Below, piece after piece: positions 37,428 to 46,820 of a stretch of DNA of 64,000 nt. The DNA comes from Glaciecola sp. XM2 (GTDB lineage Bacteria > Pseudomonadota > Gammaproteobacteria > Enterobacterales > Alteromonadaceae), in the NCBI RefSeq assembly GCF_018595715.1, contig NZ_JAHEOJ010000025.1:4300-68299 (forward strand). The letters run 5' to 3'. Below the pieces are notes generated by a model that ran no database searches, was not told where the DNA came from, and saw nothing but the letters and a program-made list of their open reading frames with translations. Positions within the stretch are counted from its first letter, which is position 1, and every line of letters starts with the position of its first letter. Made by a program: the position numbers and the translations under genes.

Positions 37428-40340
37428 ATGAATCCCACTTACTCGGCACGCCAACATTTATTGAACGCAATCAGGCTTATCAGTGCCAGTGATTATGCGA
37501 AGTTTAGCGACAGCGGACCGCACTCAAAGGCGGCTTTTCATGTGGGCAACGCACCAAAAGATATTCAAGAAGAAGTCACTTTCAAAGAAGCTGATTTTGT
37601 TGCCGAAATTCATCATAGTTTTGCAGATTACCAATTTTCCTTTACGGTTCACAACGCACGCTACCTTATTGTGCAAGTTAATCAATCCGCTCACGGAGAG
37701 CTTGTACAAAACGAACAGCGCCGCACTAATGTTGTACAGATGTCATCACTTGAATCCGCCGAAATCATACTCATCTGTGAAGACGCTTTCCCGCTGTGGT
37801 TACAAGTACTGAGCCAGACATCAGAGTTAGAAGTGTTGTGCCCGATACAAAGGCACTTTTTTCATCAATGTGTTGCCCTCATCGCAAGTCATAAAATCTT
37901 TGAACAATTTGATGTGCTCACCGAAGATAGTTTAACTAAGTTGAAAAGTCGTACCGCTTTGCAACGATTTATCGACGGTGACCATGAGCTTACATCCAAG
38001 CATCTTTGTATGATCCACTGCAGAGACTTTCAGACCGTTAACCGTAAATTTGGCCAAGCAAAAGGCGATAGAGTGCTCACCGAAATAGCTGACATACTCA
38101 CCCGGCACACCAGAGAAGACGACCTAGCTTGTCGTTTTGGGGGAGCGTTATTTGGGATTGCGTTTAGCAATGGTGATGAAAGTGACGTGCATGCGTTAGC
38201 GAAAAAACTACAAAATGAACTCCATGCCCGCCCCTATCTGGGTAACTCTACGCGACTCACGTTTAATGTAGGGGTCGCAAGTATTGCTGAGGCAGAAGTA
38301 ACCGTAGACAACACTTCAGCATCAGCCTTGCTAATACAGCGCGCTGAGCTTGCACTAAAAGCAGCACAAAGCTCAGACAAACCTAGTATTGTAAGTTGGC
38401 AAGCAGATAAGTTTGCCCAAGATGAACAAGAATTTAATTACCTAGGCGGCATCTTCACTCCCGACAACATCACTAACTACAGAAATATGCTGCTACTTTG
38501 GGATATCACCTCGATCATTGCCGACGAATACGCATTTGAACGTTTACTCGCACAGGTCACCGAGCGATTGGCGTGTACATTTGAATTTTCTCATGCGGGC
38601 ATTATCACCAATGCACCAAACAGCGTGATTGAACAAAACATTGCTATATCCGAAATGGCAGAAGTTGAAATGTTACCAAGTGCTTCCTTTGACCATCAAG
38701 ACGCACTTTATGAAATGGCAAACAGTGCCTTGTCTTTGAAGGAACATGTAGAGCATGAATATGATGAATATCGTTGCTTGGTAATTCCAGTGGGTTCAGA
38801 CCTCAATGCCTGTTTTTATTTTGCCGGTCTTCAAACAAGTTTTCAGCTTACGCATGATTCCACCATGCTCTTTGCCGGCTTCGCTCGACAAATGGGTAAA
38901 GCGCTTAAACGCAGTCAATTAGAAGATGAATTAAATCGGCAACTAGAGCAACAAAATGCGCAGCTTGAAGCAGAACTTAAGACCTTAAAAACTGGCTTAC
39001 AGTCAAGTGCTTTGGTCTATCGCTCTGAGATTATGCAAAAAGTAGCACATCAGACACAGCGGGCAGCACAAACCGACACTACCGTTTTAATCACCGGTGA
39101 AAGTGGTACCGGCAAAGAAAAGCTTATCCATGCGGTGCATGCACTTAGCCCGCGTAGCAAAGCACCATTAGTGATTGTAGACTGCGGCTCGATACCCGAA
39201 TCCTTGATTGAATCTGAGCTGTTTGGACACGTTAAAGGCGCATTTACAGGAGCACAAAGCCAAAGTATTGGAAAAATTTCCGCGGCCGATGGTGGTGTAC
39301 TGGTACTTGATGAAATAGGCGAGCTCCCGCTTTCAATGCAGCCAAAATTATTGCGTTTTGTACAAGAAAAAAGCTATACGCCAATAGGGGGTACAAAATC
39401 CTTAAGTGTCGACGTCAAAATTGTTGCCGTAACAAACAGAGACCTTAATCAAGAAGTACGTCTTGGCAAGTTTCGACAAGACCTTTTTTACCGGCTAAAC
39501 GTGCTGCATCTGCATAGTCCAGCATTACGAAAACGCTTAGATGACTTAGAATTGTTATGCATCCATTTTTTAAGCAAATTTGCCAGTCAGTTTGAAATGC
39601 CGCGTAAACATTTAACTGCCGATACGTTAGCTCGAATGCGGCAGTATTCATGGCCAGGAAACGTCAGAGAGCTAGAAAATAAACTGATGCAAGCCAGTCT
39701 GCTTTGCCAAGGTGATCTCATCGAATACGACGACCTAAATCTGGAGGTGACGCATAAAACGCATTTGGACACGCACAATGAAAAGGCCGATAACAATGTA
39801 GTCTATCCATTTGCAACAAAAGCTGAAAGCCCCGATATGGCGACGGCTACACAAGGCAACGGCGCTGCACAAACTCGCCCTGGTGAAACATATTCCAAAC
39901 CTTTGGATGAAAATACTTGGCTTACGGCCCTTACATCAAGCTTAGAAAACGTCATTGATGAATTAAGCAATACCCCTCAGCATGGCGACCCAGAAGTGGG
40001 CGTATGGATGGAAAACTGCTTGTTTCAACACGCATGCCGAAGACTAAACACAAATAAAGAGATTGCGCTGTTGTTTCAGTTACCGATAAGTACAGCTCGA
40101 CGCAAAGTGCACAAAGCACAAACCTTCCAACAAGACAGAGTCCCTAGCGCTTGGCCAAATGTGATAGAACTGCTGCAACAGGTTGCTGATGGCAAAGTCG
40201 CATTACATCAGCCTCTGCAAAGCATTAAGATGGCCTTACTTAGAGTTATTTTGGCAAAACAAACCATCAATATGACGCAAGCAGCGCAGTTTGTTGGGGT
40301 GAGTGAGCCGACTTTATACAAGCTGAAACGTCAGCTATAA
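37428..40340 (+). CDS. Sigma54 activator with degenerate GGDEF (c-di-GMP I-site kept) and GAF-like domain
   Basis: Enhancer-binding protein of about 970 aa. Order: N-terminal region of unknown type; GGDEF fold (about residues 165-330); GAF-like segment (about 355-490); coiled coil; AAA+ sigma54-interaction domain (about 530-760) with Walker A GESGTGKE, sigma54-contact GAFTGA, Walker B VLVLDEIGEL and Arg-finger region FRQDLFYRLNV; linker; C-terminal helix-turn-helix (MTQAAQFVGVSEPTLYKLK). The GGDEF active site reads GGALF and the metal Asp is His (MIHCRDF), so it should not make c-di-GMP. RxxD (REDD) lies five residues before GGALF, as in a true I-site, so c-di-GMP binding is plausible. The ATG at 37428 is preferred to 37305. 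Confidence 0.88.
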   Translation: MNPTYSARQHLLNAIRLISASDYAKFSDSGPHSKAAFHVGNAPKDIQEEVTFKEADFVAEIHHSFADYQFSFTVHNARYLIVQVNQSAHGELVQNEQRRTNVVQMSSLESAEIILICEDAFPLWLQVLSQTSELEVLCPIQRHFFHQCVALIASHKIFEQFDVLTEDSLTKLKSRTALQRFIDGDHELTSKHLCMIHCRDFQTVNRKFGQAKGDRVLTEIADILTRHTREDDLACRFGGALFGIAFSNGDESDVHALAKKLQNELHARPYLGNSTRLTFNVGVASIAEAEVTVDNTSASALLIQRAELALKAAQSSDKPSIVSWQADKFAQDEQEFNYLGGIFTPDNITNYRNMLLLWDITSIIADEYAFERLLAQVTERLACTFEFSHAGIITNAPNSVIEQNIAISEMAEVEMLPSASFDHQDALYEMANSALSLKEHVEHEYDEYRCLVIPVGSDLNACFYFAGLQTSFQLTHDSTMLFAGFARQMGKALKRSQLEDELNRQLEQQNAQLEAELKTLKTGLQSSALVYRSEIMQKVAHQTQRAAQTDTTVLITGESGTGKEKLIHAVHALSPRSKAPLVIVDCGSIPESLIESELFGHVKGAFTGAQSQSIGKISAADGGVLVLDEIGELPLSMQPKLLRFVQEKSYTPIGGTKSLSVDVKIVAVTNRDLNQEVRLGKFRQDLFYRLNVLHLHSPALRKRLDDLELLCIHFLSKFASQFEMPRKHLTADTLARMRQYSWPGNVRELENKLMQASLLCQGDLIEYDDLNLEVTHKTHLDTHNEKADNNVVYPFATKAESPDMATATQGNGAAQTRPGETYSKPLDENTWLTALTSSLENVIDELSNTPQHGDPEVGVWMENCLFQHACRRLNTNKEIALLFQLPISTARRKVHKAQTFQQDRVPSAWPNVIELLQQVADGKVALHQPLQSIKMALLRVILAKQTINMTQAAQFVGVSEPTLYKLKRQL

Positions 40341-40350
40341 ACAATCCGCT

Positions 40351-43300
40351 CTAACTACTGATGACTTTGACGTGCTTTTGTGCGATCGCGTTATCTAGAT
40401 TCAACGATAGGGCATTCATTACCGTAAAGGGCACCGGTGATTCAGATTGAAGAATACCTGTCCACATATCTTTGCCACCATCTTTCGAATGATACAGCGC
40501 ATTGTCGGCGATTAAATGAACCTGCTCCCAACTTAACGAATCAGGCGAGTAATGACTGAACGGGTATACTGAAAAGCCAATAGAGGACGATAAGTGCATT
40601 TTTTGTGAAAGCCCAATATCAAAACCATGTTTGGCGATATGAATGCGGATCCGCTCAGCAAGAGCTGCTACCTCTTCAATTTTGTTGACTTCACCAACAA
40701 CAAGAAACTCATCACCACCCCAACGAATCACAATATCGTTAATTCTACAGACCTCTTGCAGCAAGTGGGCAACCTGCTGGATCATTTTATCGCCTGCGTC
40801 ATGCCCGTAAGTATCGTTAATTGGCTTAAAGCCATCTAAATCAAACATGAGGAAGAATAATCTCGGACCTATCTCATGGTCAGCCTTACCTCTTTGAAGC
40901 GCTGCAGTAAAGTTTTCAAACACTGCTTGTGACTTTTCACCAATAACATCGAAAAGATAACGACGGTTAAACAACCCTGTCAACTGATCGGTGATGCTGG
41001 CTTTGAGTAGGTTTTCGTTGGCAAGACTGAGTTCTTCGGTGCGCTTAGTGACCTCACGTTCAAGCGCTTTGCGATACTTTATGTCGGCATTTAGCTTCCT
41101 ACAATAAGCTCGATAGCCCATGTAAAGCATCAGCATAATAATGCCAATATATGCGGTATAGGCATACACTGAAAACCAAGGCGCTGGTTTTACTAAAATG
41201 TCGACACTCGCAGGCTCATAGTTCCAGACGCCGTCGCCATTAGCAGAAATGACTTCAAAGGTATACTCACCAGACGGCAGGTTTGTATAGACTGCACGAG
41301 GGATCTCTCTAGCCCCTAACCACTGCTCATTAAATCCTAATAAGCGATATTTAAACTGATTTTTCTCAGGCGCAGCAAAATGTAATCCTACAAATTCAAA
41401 ACCGATCAAATAGTCGGTATATTCGAGCACTAAGCGACCCATTTCATCTAATTGAGGTGCAATCCCTCCAACTTTGTCCAGACGCTGAAAAGCCGTGATG
41501 ACCGTGCTCGGTGCATGCTCGTTTATACTGACATTATTTGGATAGAAACCCGTCACTCCACTTGAACCGCCAAATAGCATTCGGCCATCTGACATCTGCA
41601 AATACGAACCTGAGTTAAATTCGTTATCTTGCAAACCCTCTGCGTAAGTAAAGTTGGTAAAACTAAGCGTTTGCGGATTTAGCTTACTCAACCCGCGGTT
41701 GGAACTCACCCATAGCTGCTTGTTATCATCTTCCAAGATCCCAAACACAACGTTACTGGGTAAACCTCGGTTTTTACCTATGCGCTCAAAAGAAATATCG
41801 GCACGGTCTCGCTTTTCTGCCGTTAGCAGATTGATTCCGCCGCCATGTGTGCCTACCCAGATATTGTTGTGTGTATCTTCGTGGATAGTCCACACTAAAT
41901 TAGCACTCAAACTGTTCTCGCTTTGAGCGTCAGTCTGAATTCTAAACGCTGACTCAGTAGCAGGGTTAAACACCGAGATACCGCCGTCCCACGTACCCAA
42001 CCAAAGCTGACCGTCACGTGTTTCAGTTATAGACATAATGCGATTTGAAGAAAGCGTATAAATATCATCAGGGTCGGTTAAATATGTGGTGAAATCGTCT
42101 TGTGCACGATTGTAGCGACTCAACCCGCCCCCATAAGTCGCTATCCAAACCGTCTCTTGTGCATCAATATAAATGGCGGTAATGCCGTTTGAGCGTAGAC
42201 TTCGCTCATCCAGTTCGTCGTTTGCCGTACGACGATATTGTACATATGTGTCGTCAAGCATATTGTATTTAATTAGGCCTGCAGTCGACGTTCCTAGCCA
42301 TACCTCTGATTCGTTTAACGCCGCAGAAGACATCACCGTATAATTGCTTGCCGTTTCTGGCGTCGAACCCGGGACGACAATAGCTTTAATTTCGCCGCTT
42401 ACTACATCCACGCGATCTAAACCCTGTAGGTTACTAACAAGCGCAGTCGTCTCATTTAGCTGACTGATGCCAGTGATGACATTGCCGGTCAAACTTCTAC
42501 CTTCAGTGCCCGACACCCGGTAATGATCAAACTGTGTTGTTGCTTTGTTCCAACGATTAAGTCCTTTGAATGTGCCAACCCAGAGCACGTTAGAGCGGTC
42601 ATGAAAAAGTGCAGAAACGCTTGAATCAGATAATGAATTTCTATCTTTTGCGCTATGGACCATTTTGTTAATGCTACCATCGCCCGTAAGGTAAGTAAGA
42701 CCTTGCGGCGAACCAAACCACAACACGCCATCAGTATCTTGAATAATATCGGAAGACGTCACCGACTCCATACCTGGTAACATCGTCAAACTTTGGGCAG
42801 CGTTTTCAGGCTTATCCTGCGTTAAATCGAGGGTATAGGTGCCTAGATTTATCGTACCAATCCATAGCTTTTGAGTATCATCAATGTACAGCGAGCGGAT
42901 CTCGCCAATCTTCAGTTCATTAGCACTTGGGAAAGTCGAGACAATGCGCGAAAAGCTTTCGTTTGTTGGTTCAAACCGATACAAACCATGCTCGTTACTG
43001 CCGAGCCAAAGCCCACCAGAAATATCTTCAGTGATCGCAAAAATGTCTACGCTCTTGCCGTCTTCGCCATTTAAGTTATAAGGTTTAAAGCGCTGCTCAT
43101 TTGGTAAGTACTTATTGAGCCCTTTTCTCGTGGTCGCCCACAAGTCTCCCCTACTGTCTACCCAAACTTTGCGTACGATCCTATCGTTGATGCTGCTGTC
43201 TTGTCCGTCAGCCTTGAAATTGGTAAATGAATCTAGGGCTGCATCATACTTACTTAATCCGTCTCTTGTCCCAACCCAGATATTACCGTGACGGTCTTCA

Positions 43301-43614
43301 GTTATTGAGTTAACCCAAGAAAAGGCAAGGCTATTTTCGTCCTCAAAAGAAGGTGTGAATTGCAGAAAGTTGCGGCCATCAAATCGGTTTAATCCCTCTT
43401 GCGTACCCAACCAAATGAAACCATTGGAGTCTTGAAAGATTGCCGTAATCGATTGCTGAGACAAGCCCTGCTCTACAAAATAATGCTCAAAGCGTACATT
43501 GTCGATAGAAGCATGCGCCACGCTCACAAAAATCGCCATGGCGATAAACACTGCCGCTGCCTTGCGTATAGCATTGTCTGCAATTTTCATGATGCTTAAT
43601 GATAATGTTTGCAT
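40351..43614 (-). CDS. Reg_prop/Y_Y_Y sensor diguanylate cyclase
   Basis: Membrane diguanylate cyclase of 1087 aa. A signal or anchor segment (about residues 15-35) is followed by many Reg_prop beta-propeller repeats of the form D..G.[IL]W[IVL]GT..GL.R[FY] (about 50-700), a Y_Y_Y domain (about 710-790, FKYRLLGFNEQWLGA), one transmembrane helix (VYAYTAYIGIIMLMLYMGY), a coiled coil and a GGDEF domain. The active site is intact (IRWGGDEFLVVG), as are the DLDGFKPINDTYGHDAGD motif and the I-site RIND five residues before it. It should make c-di-GMP in response to a periplasmic ligand, perhaps a carbohydrate. An ATG at 43590 is an alternative start. It is convergent with the sigma54 activator, 10 bases away. 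Confidence 0.93.
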   Translation of the reverse strand: MQTLSLSIMKIADNAIRKAAAVFIAMAIFVSVAHASIDNVRFEHYFVEQGLSQQSITAIFQDSNGFIWLGTQEGLNRFDGRNFLQFTPSFEDENSLAFSWVNSITEDRHGNIWVGTRDGLSKYDAALDSFTNFKADGQDSSINDRIVRKVWVDSRGDLWATTRKGLNKYLPNEQRFKPYNLNGEDGKSVDIFAITEDISGGLWLGSNEHGLYRFEPTNESFSRIVSTFPSANELKIGEIRSLYIDDTQKLWIGTINLGTYTLDLTQDKPENAAQSLTMLPGMESVTSSDIIQDTDGVLWFGSPQGLTYLTGDGSINKMVHSAKDRNSLSDSSVSALFHDRSNVLWVGTFKGLNRWNKATTQFDHYRVSGTEGRSLTGNVITGISQLNETTALVSNLQGLDRVDVVSGEIKAIVVPGSTPETASNYTVMSSAALNESEVWLGTSTAGLIKYNMLDDTYVQYRRTANDELDERSLRSNGITAIYIDAQETVWIATYGGGLSRYNRAQDDFTTYLTDPDDIYTLSSNRIMSITETRDGQLWLGTWDGGISVFNPATESAFRIQTDAQSENSLSANLVWTIHEDTHNNIWVGTHGGGINLLTAEKRDRADISFERIGKNRGLPSNVVFGILEDDNKQLWVSSNRGLSKLNPQTLSFTNFTYAEGLQDNEFNSGSYLQMSDGRMLFGGSSGVTGFYPNNVSINEHAPSTVITAFQRLDKVGGIAPQLDEMGRLVLEYTDYLIGFEFVGLHFAAPEKNQFKYRLLGFNEQWLGAREIPRAVYTNLPSGEYTFEVISANGDGVWNYEPASVDILVKPAPWFSVYAYTAYIGIIMLMLYMGYRAYCRKLNADIKYRKALEREVTKRTEELSLANENLLKASITDQLTGLFNRRYLFDVIGEKSQAVFENFTAALQRGKADHEIGPRLFFLMFDLDGFKPINDTYGHDAGDKMIQQVAHLLQEVCRINDIVIRWGGDEFLVVGEVNKIEEVAALAERIRIHIAKHGFDIGLSQKMHLSSSIGFSVYPFSHYSPDSLSWEQVHLIADNALYHSKDGGKDMWTGILQSESPVPFTVMNALSLNLDNAIAQKHVKVISS

Positions 43615-43672
43615 GATGAGTTCATAATATCCGGGTTATGTAAAGATGTCGGCCTGCATGGGCTTTCCTTTA

Positions 43673-43698
43673 AAATAGCCGTCATAAGACGGCTATTT
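43673..43698. terminator. Intrinsic terminator after the S8 protease gene
   Basis: AAATAGCCGTC and GACGGCTATTT form a perfect 11-bp stem with an ATAA loop. It lies between the protease stop at 43724 and the start of the downstream cyclase gene at 43614 on the same strand, so these are separate transcripts. Confidence 0.85.
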
Positions 43699-43723
43699 AT
43701 ATCGCAACAACAAGTAGCTGAGC

Positions 43724-45532
43724 CTATTGCCAAGTTACAGCGGGCATTTCTGGCTCGCCTGTGTGGTTGTCATTGCTAGCATCTGGCTCTAAGTCCTGTA
43801 AATGTGTGTTTGAGTCAGTACCAAGGAGCATCAAACTCTCATCCCCCCAATGTCCTCCGTGCAGTTTAAGAGATTCATTGCTCCAGTGGGAGCCTTGTAA
43901 TCTTGTAGCAAGATTACCCCAATGAGCACCCTCGATAGAAATGATTTGTTCGCTCCAATGTGCGCCTTGTAATGTGAAAGTTTCCTCCCCCCAATGTGCA
44001 CCTTGCAATGCCAAAATCTCCGTTCCCCAATGAGCACCATGCGACAATACTTTTCCGTTCGATAGTTGTATCGAAAACTCATCACCTTGCTTTGAAACAG
44101 GGCCATAAAAACCACCCGTTCCTGTCAAGTCTGCCACGATATCTAAACCTTGGTTTGAACAATTAGTAGCAGTTGAAGTCACTGCGTCAAATGCATTTAC
44201 CGCACCGCTGCCCTGTTGCAGTGGTGAATATGCGTACGTTTCGTCTTTACGTGCAACCTTTGCCGCAGCAATCAGCTTACATTTGACATCGTCTGGACGA
44301 ATACCTGGGTGTGCCTGCATGATCAAAGCAGCAATACCAGCAACTACGGCAGAACTCTGCGATGTGCCTGAAATAACAGAATAATCTAAGCCTGTTTCAC
44401 TCGCTCGTAACGGCTGTGCAAAAAACTGCGAATCGAGTTTGACGGCAATTTTCGTTCCTGGCGCAACAATGTCAGGTTTTACAAATCCTTCATATGTCGG
44501 ACCTTTTGCTGAGAAAGAGGCAACACGATCATCTTCCAAGAAAAAAGGCGTATCGTTATGCGTCGATGCGCCAACCGTGATCACATATGGATTATTACCA
44601 GGGACCGTAATCCCAAGTGATTCGCCGTTGTTTCCTGCAGAGGTCACCACCGTAATACCCTGATGCCATAATCGCATGACCGCTTGATTGATAGGGTCGT
44701 CCCAATACCTTGAATTCGCTTGCGCACCCAACGACATGTTGACGACTCTAATACGATACTTGTGTTGGTTGACCTCTATCCAATTAAGTGCGTCTAAAAT
44801 ATGAGAATATGTACTCCCACCTGTAGCATCAAATGCTTTAATCGAGAGTAAAAACACATCAGGCGCAATACCATTATATGTGCCGCTGCCGTCACTGAGG
44901 CTACTTGCGATAATGCCGCTAACATGCGAGCCGTGACCGTTATTATCATCGTTATACCAATATGTTTCTTGCCCTGCTAATGCATCGTATTTTAGCAGAG
45001 CTCGCTGTTGACCCATTGTGTTGTTGAATAAATATGAGCCAATTGGACCACCGTAGTTTGCTCCGCTATCGATAACAGCAACAGTGACGCCCCTGCCCGT
45101 GATGCCCATATTGTGAAGTCGGTTAGCCTCTACTTGCTTTGTGATTAAGGTATCAATGACAGGAGATTTAGGTGTCAAAGACATAGTAGAGAGCGCAGCA
45201 GATGAGGCCATTGTGCGCACCTCTCGGTCATCACTGATCCTTACGCCACTGGTTTTTTTTATCTGCTCTACTTGCGTTGATGTCATTGAAGCACTAACAG
45301 CGTTTATGATAGGAAATTGCTTGTTAACGTTACCGCCCGCGTTCTCAACGAGCTCAACGAGTTTCTGTGGATCAGAACCCTGCACAATATATGATTTTAC
45401 TTCTGTGCTTGAAACGCTGCTTGAATCATTTAATGACGCTTGAGGACTGCAGCCAGACGAAAACATAGCAAACGTTAATGTGCATATGAGTGCAAGAGCA
45501 GCAACGAATGTAAATTTACCAGTGGTTGTCAT
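43724..45532 (-). CDS. Secreted S8 (subtilisin-like) serine protease with GAHW-repeat tail
   Basis: Exported protease of 602 aa. An N-terminal export signal (about residues 8-28) ends in SSGC, a poor lipobox, so lipidation is uncertain. An I9-type propeptide (about 45-100, KSYIVQGSDPQKLVELVENAGG) precedes the catalytic domain with Asp (VAVIDSGANYGG, about 155), His (NGHGSHVSGI, about 200) and Ser (SGTSQSSAVVAG, about 389). After the catalytic domain come six clean copies of a 12-residue unit, then an acidic end. The frame runs to 45619, but the ATG at 45532 has AGAGG 6 nt upstream and gives a proper signal. It is divergent from a GspC-like gene, suggesting type II secretion, though this is an inference. 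Confidence 0.92.
   Translation of the reverse strand: MTTTGKFTFVAALALICTLTFAMFSSGCSPQASLNDSSSVSSTEVKSYIVQGSDPQKLVELVENAGGNVNKQFPIINAVSASMTSTQVEQIKKTSGVRISDDREVRTMASSAALSTMSLTPKSPVIDTLITKQVEANRLHNMGITGRGVTVAVIDSGANYGGPIGSYLFNNTMGQQRALLKYDALAGQETYWYNDDNNGHGSHVSGIIASSLSDGSGTYNGIAPDVFLLSIKAFDATGGSTYSHILDALNWIEVNQHKYRIRVVNMSLGAQANSRYWDDPINQAVMRLWHQGITVVTSAGNNGESLGITVPGNNPYVITVGASTHNDTPFFLEDDRVASFSAKGPTYEGFVKPDIVAPGTKIAVKLDSQFFAQPLRASETGLDYSVISGTSQSSAVVAGIAALIMQAHPGIRPDDVKCKLIAAAKVARKDETYAYSPLQQGSGAVNAFDAVTSTATNCSNQGLDIVADLTGTGGFYGPVSKQGDEFSIQLSNGKVLSHGAHWGTEILALQGAHWGEETFTLQGAHWSEQIISIEGAHWGNLATRLQGSHWSNESLKLHGGHWGDESLMLLGTDSNTHLQDLEPDASNDNHTGEPEMPAVTWQ
43820..44047 (-). repeat. Coding 12-residue GAHW tandem repeat
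   Basis: The tail of the S8 protease contains units spaced exactly 12 residues apart: LSHGAHWGTE, LQGAHWGEE, LQGAHWSEQ, IEGAHWGNL, LQGSHWSNE and LHGGHWGDE, then a degenerate LLGTDS. The consensus is [LI]xG[ASG]HW[GS]xExxx. The His-Trp pair is invariant in the six clean copies. The regular period suggests a small beta-solenoid or a repeated ligand-binding surface. Confidence 0.92.
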
Positions 45533-45840
45533 GTAATACCTCTTTCGTAACCTGCTATATTGCAAGGCTTGGAATCTTATTGAGGTCGTGTTAGCAGGTA
45601 ACATGCCAACTTGAAACAAAATTTAACCTTATGATTTTATTGATTTTTTAATCATGTAATAATTTTTTTGATCAAAAATAAAATATTGAACACTTTTTTA
45701 TTCATTTATTAAGTTCAATATGTGTGTTCACCTTTTTATGTTGTTCATATTTTAAATTCATTTGTTCACTTATTATGCCGCTTACAAAATTTGAATATTT
45801 GTTTCAACGGTCGATATATACGTCAAAGGGGAGAATTGAC
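45533..45840. promoter_or_regulatory. AT-rich divergent regulatory region with repeated GTTCA motifs
   Basis: This 308-bp region separates the S8 protease from the GspC-like gene and contains no gene. It is very AT-rich from 45620 to 45770. ATATTGAAC (45683-45691) and GTTCAATAT (45713-45721) form a perfect 9-bp inverted repeat with centres 30 bp apart. More GTTCA copies start at 45726, 45743 and 45764. TTTTTGATCAAAAA (45665-45678) is a separate palindrome. Together these look like binding sites for a regulator or nucleoid protein such as H-NS; the identity is unknown. Confidence 0.5.
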
Positions 45841-46644
45841 ATGCACAGAAAACATGCGTTGATGTTATCAGCGACCGCACTATTGGTTCTTGCGTATGCG
45901 CTCTTGTCGATATTTAGAACAGCTGATAGCCCTGAAAACGCTTATCACAGAGATGCTGAGATCTCATCTACTAGCGAACCCTATGTAAGCCTAGAAACCA
46001 ATCGTTACGACCAAACTAATGACAACCAGCCCGACAGGTCAAAGACTTCAGAAGCTAAGCGTAACGCACTGACAACTAAAAATGATCTCGCACTGCCGCT
46101 AGCATTAAAGTTAATTGGCACCGACGGAGATACGCAAGCACTTATTGAATCGGCAGGCGTCGCTCAGCAATATCAGCTTCAAGAGCGAGTCTTTGGGCGT
46201 GAGATTGTGCTAATCGACGTTAATCAAGACAATGTCGTTGTGGAATATCAAAGCACTCCGTTCATGCTTAATCTAATTGGCCCCAATTTACTGGCTAACA
46301 AGGCAAATGACGCAGCGCCATACGTCGATGTCTTGAGCGCAGAAGAAATCGGAAATCGACCTAAACGGTTAGAACATATCGTCGCTCTTTCAACACCGAA
46401 CACTCGTGCAGATGGCATGATTGCAATGCCCGGGGTGAGTCCAAAGCTTTTCACCCAGGCAGGTTTAAAAGAAGGTGACATTATTAATAGCATAAACGGG
46501 CTTAACCCGAATAACCCGCAGCAACTTGAACAACTGCAACGTATGATCCCAAATGCAGACACACTCATATTTCAGGTTAATCGAGATGGACGCCTCATCA
46601 CCGTGTTTTTAGATATCCCCTCACCGGCGCTCCACATTCAATAA
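45841..46644 (+). CDS. Orphan GspC-like protein (HR domain plus PDZ)
   Basis: Inner-membrane protein of 267 aa. One N-terminal transmembrane helix (about residues 8-25) is followed by a variable linker, an HR domain of GspC type (LPLALKLIGTDGDTQALIES... EIVLIDVNQDNVVVEY, about 85-150) and a C-terminal PDZ domain (GVSPKLFTQAGLKEGDIINSINGLNPNNPQQLEQL). In type II secretion GspC links the inner-membrane platform to the secretin and helps choose substrates. No other gsp gene is nearby, so this is a stand-alone paralogue. The ATG at 45841 has GGGGAG 6 nt upstream. It is divergent from the secreted S8 protease, which could be its dedicated substrate (inference). Confidence 0.84.
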   Translation: MHRKHALMLSATALLVLAYALLSIFRTADSPENAYHRDAEISSTSEPYVSLETNRYDQTNDNQPDRSKTSEAKRNALTTKNDLALPLALKLIGTDGDTQALIESAGVAQQYQLQERVFGREIVLIDVNQDNVVVEYQSTPFMLNLIGPNLLANKANDAAPYVDVLSAEEIGNRPKRLEHIVALSTPNTRADGMIAMPGVSPKLFTQAGLKEGDIINSINGLNPNNPQQLEQLQRMIPNADTLIFQVNRDGRLITVFLDIPSPALHIQ

Positions 46645-46820
46645 TATACTTAGTACATTCACTTCTTAAGGCCAGTGCAGGCAGAGCATTAGTGCGCCTA
46701 AAACTTTAAGTATCTATGTGTTTTGTGTTATAACAAGTTCAAGCCAAGGGGTGATAACTGTGATAAATCCCTTCCAAATCTTAGAAGAATAAGCGCTGTA
46801 AAGGTGTAATAGGTGGGTCT

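Noticed and set aside
43831-44115. 94-aa frame in another reading frame of the S8 protease tail
   Set aside because: It arises because the DNA encoding the 12-residue repeat is itself periodic; the protease frame carries the conserved domain.
45665-45678. TTTTTGATCAAAAA palindrome as a specific operator
   Set aside because: In such AT-rich sequence a palindrome of T and A runs around GATC can occur by chance; there is no second copy.
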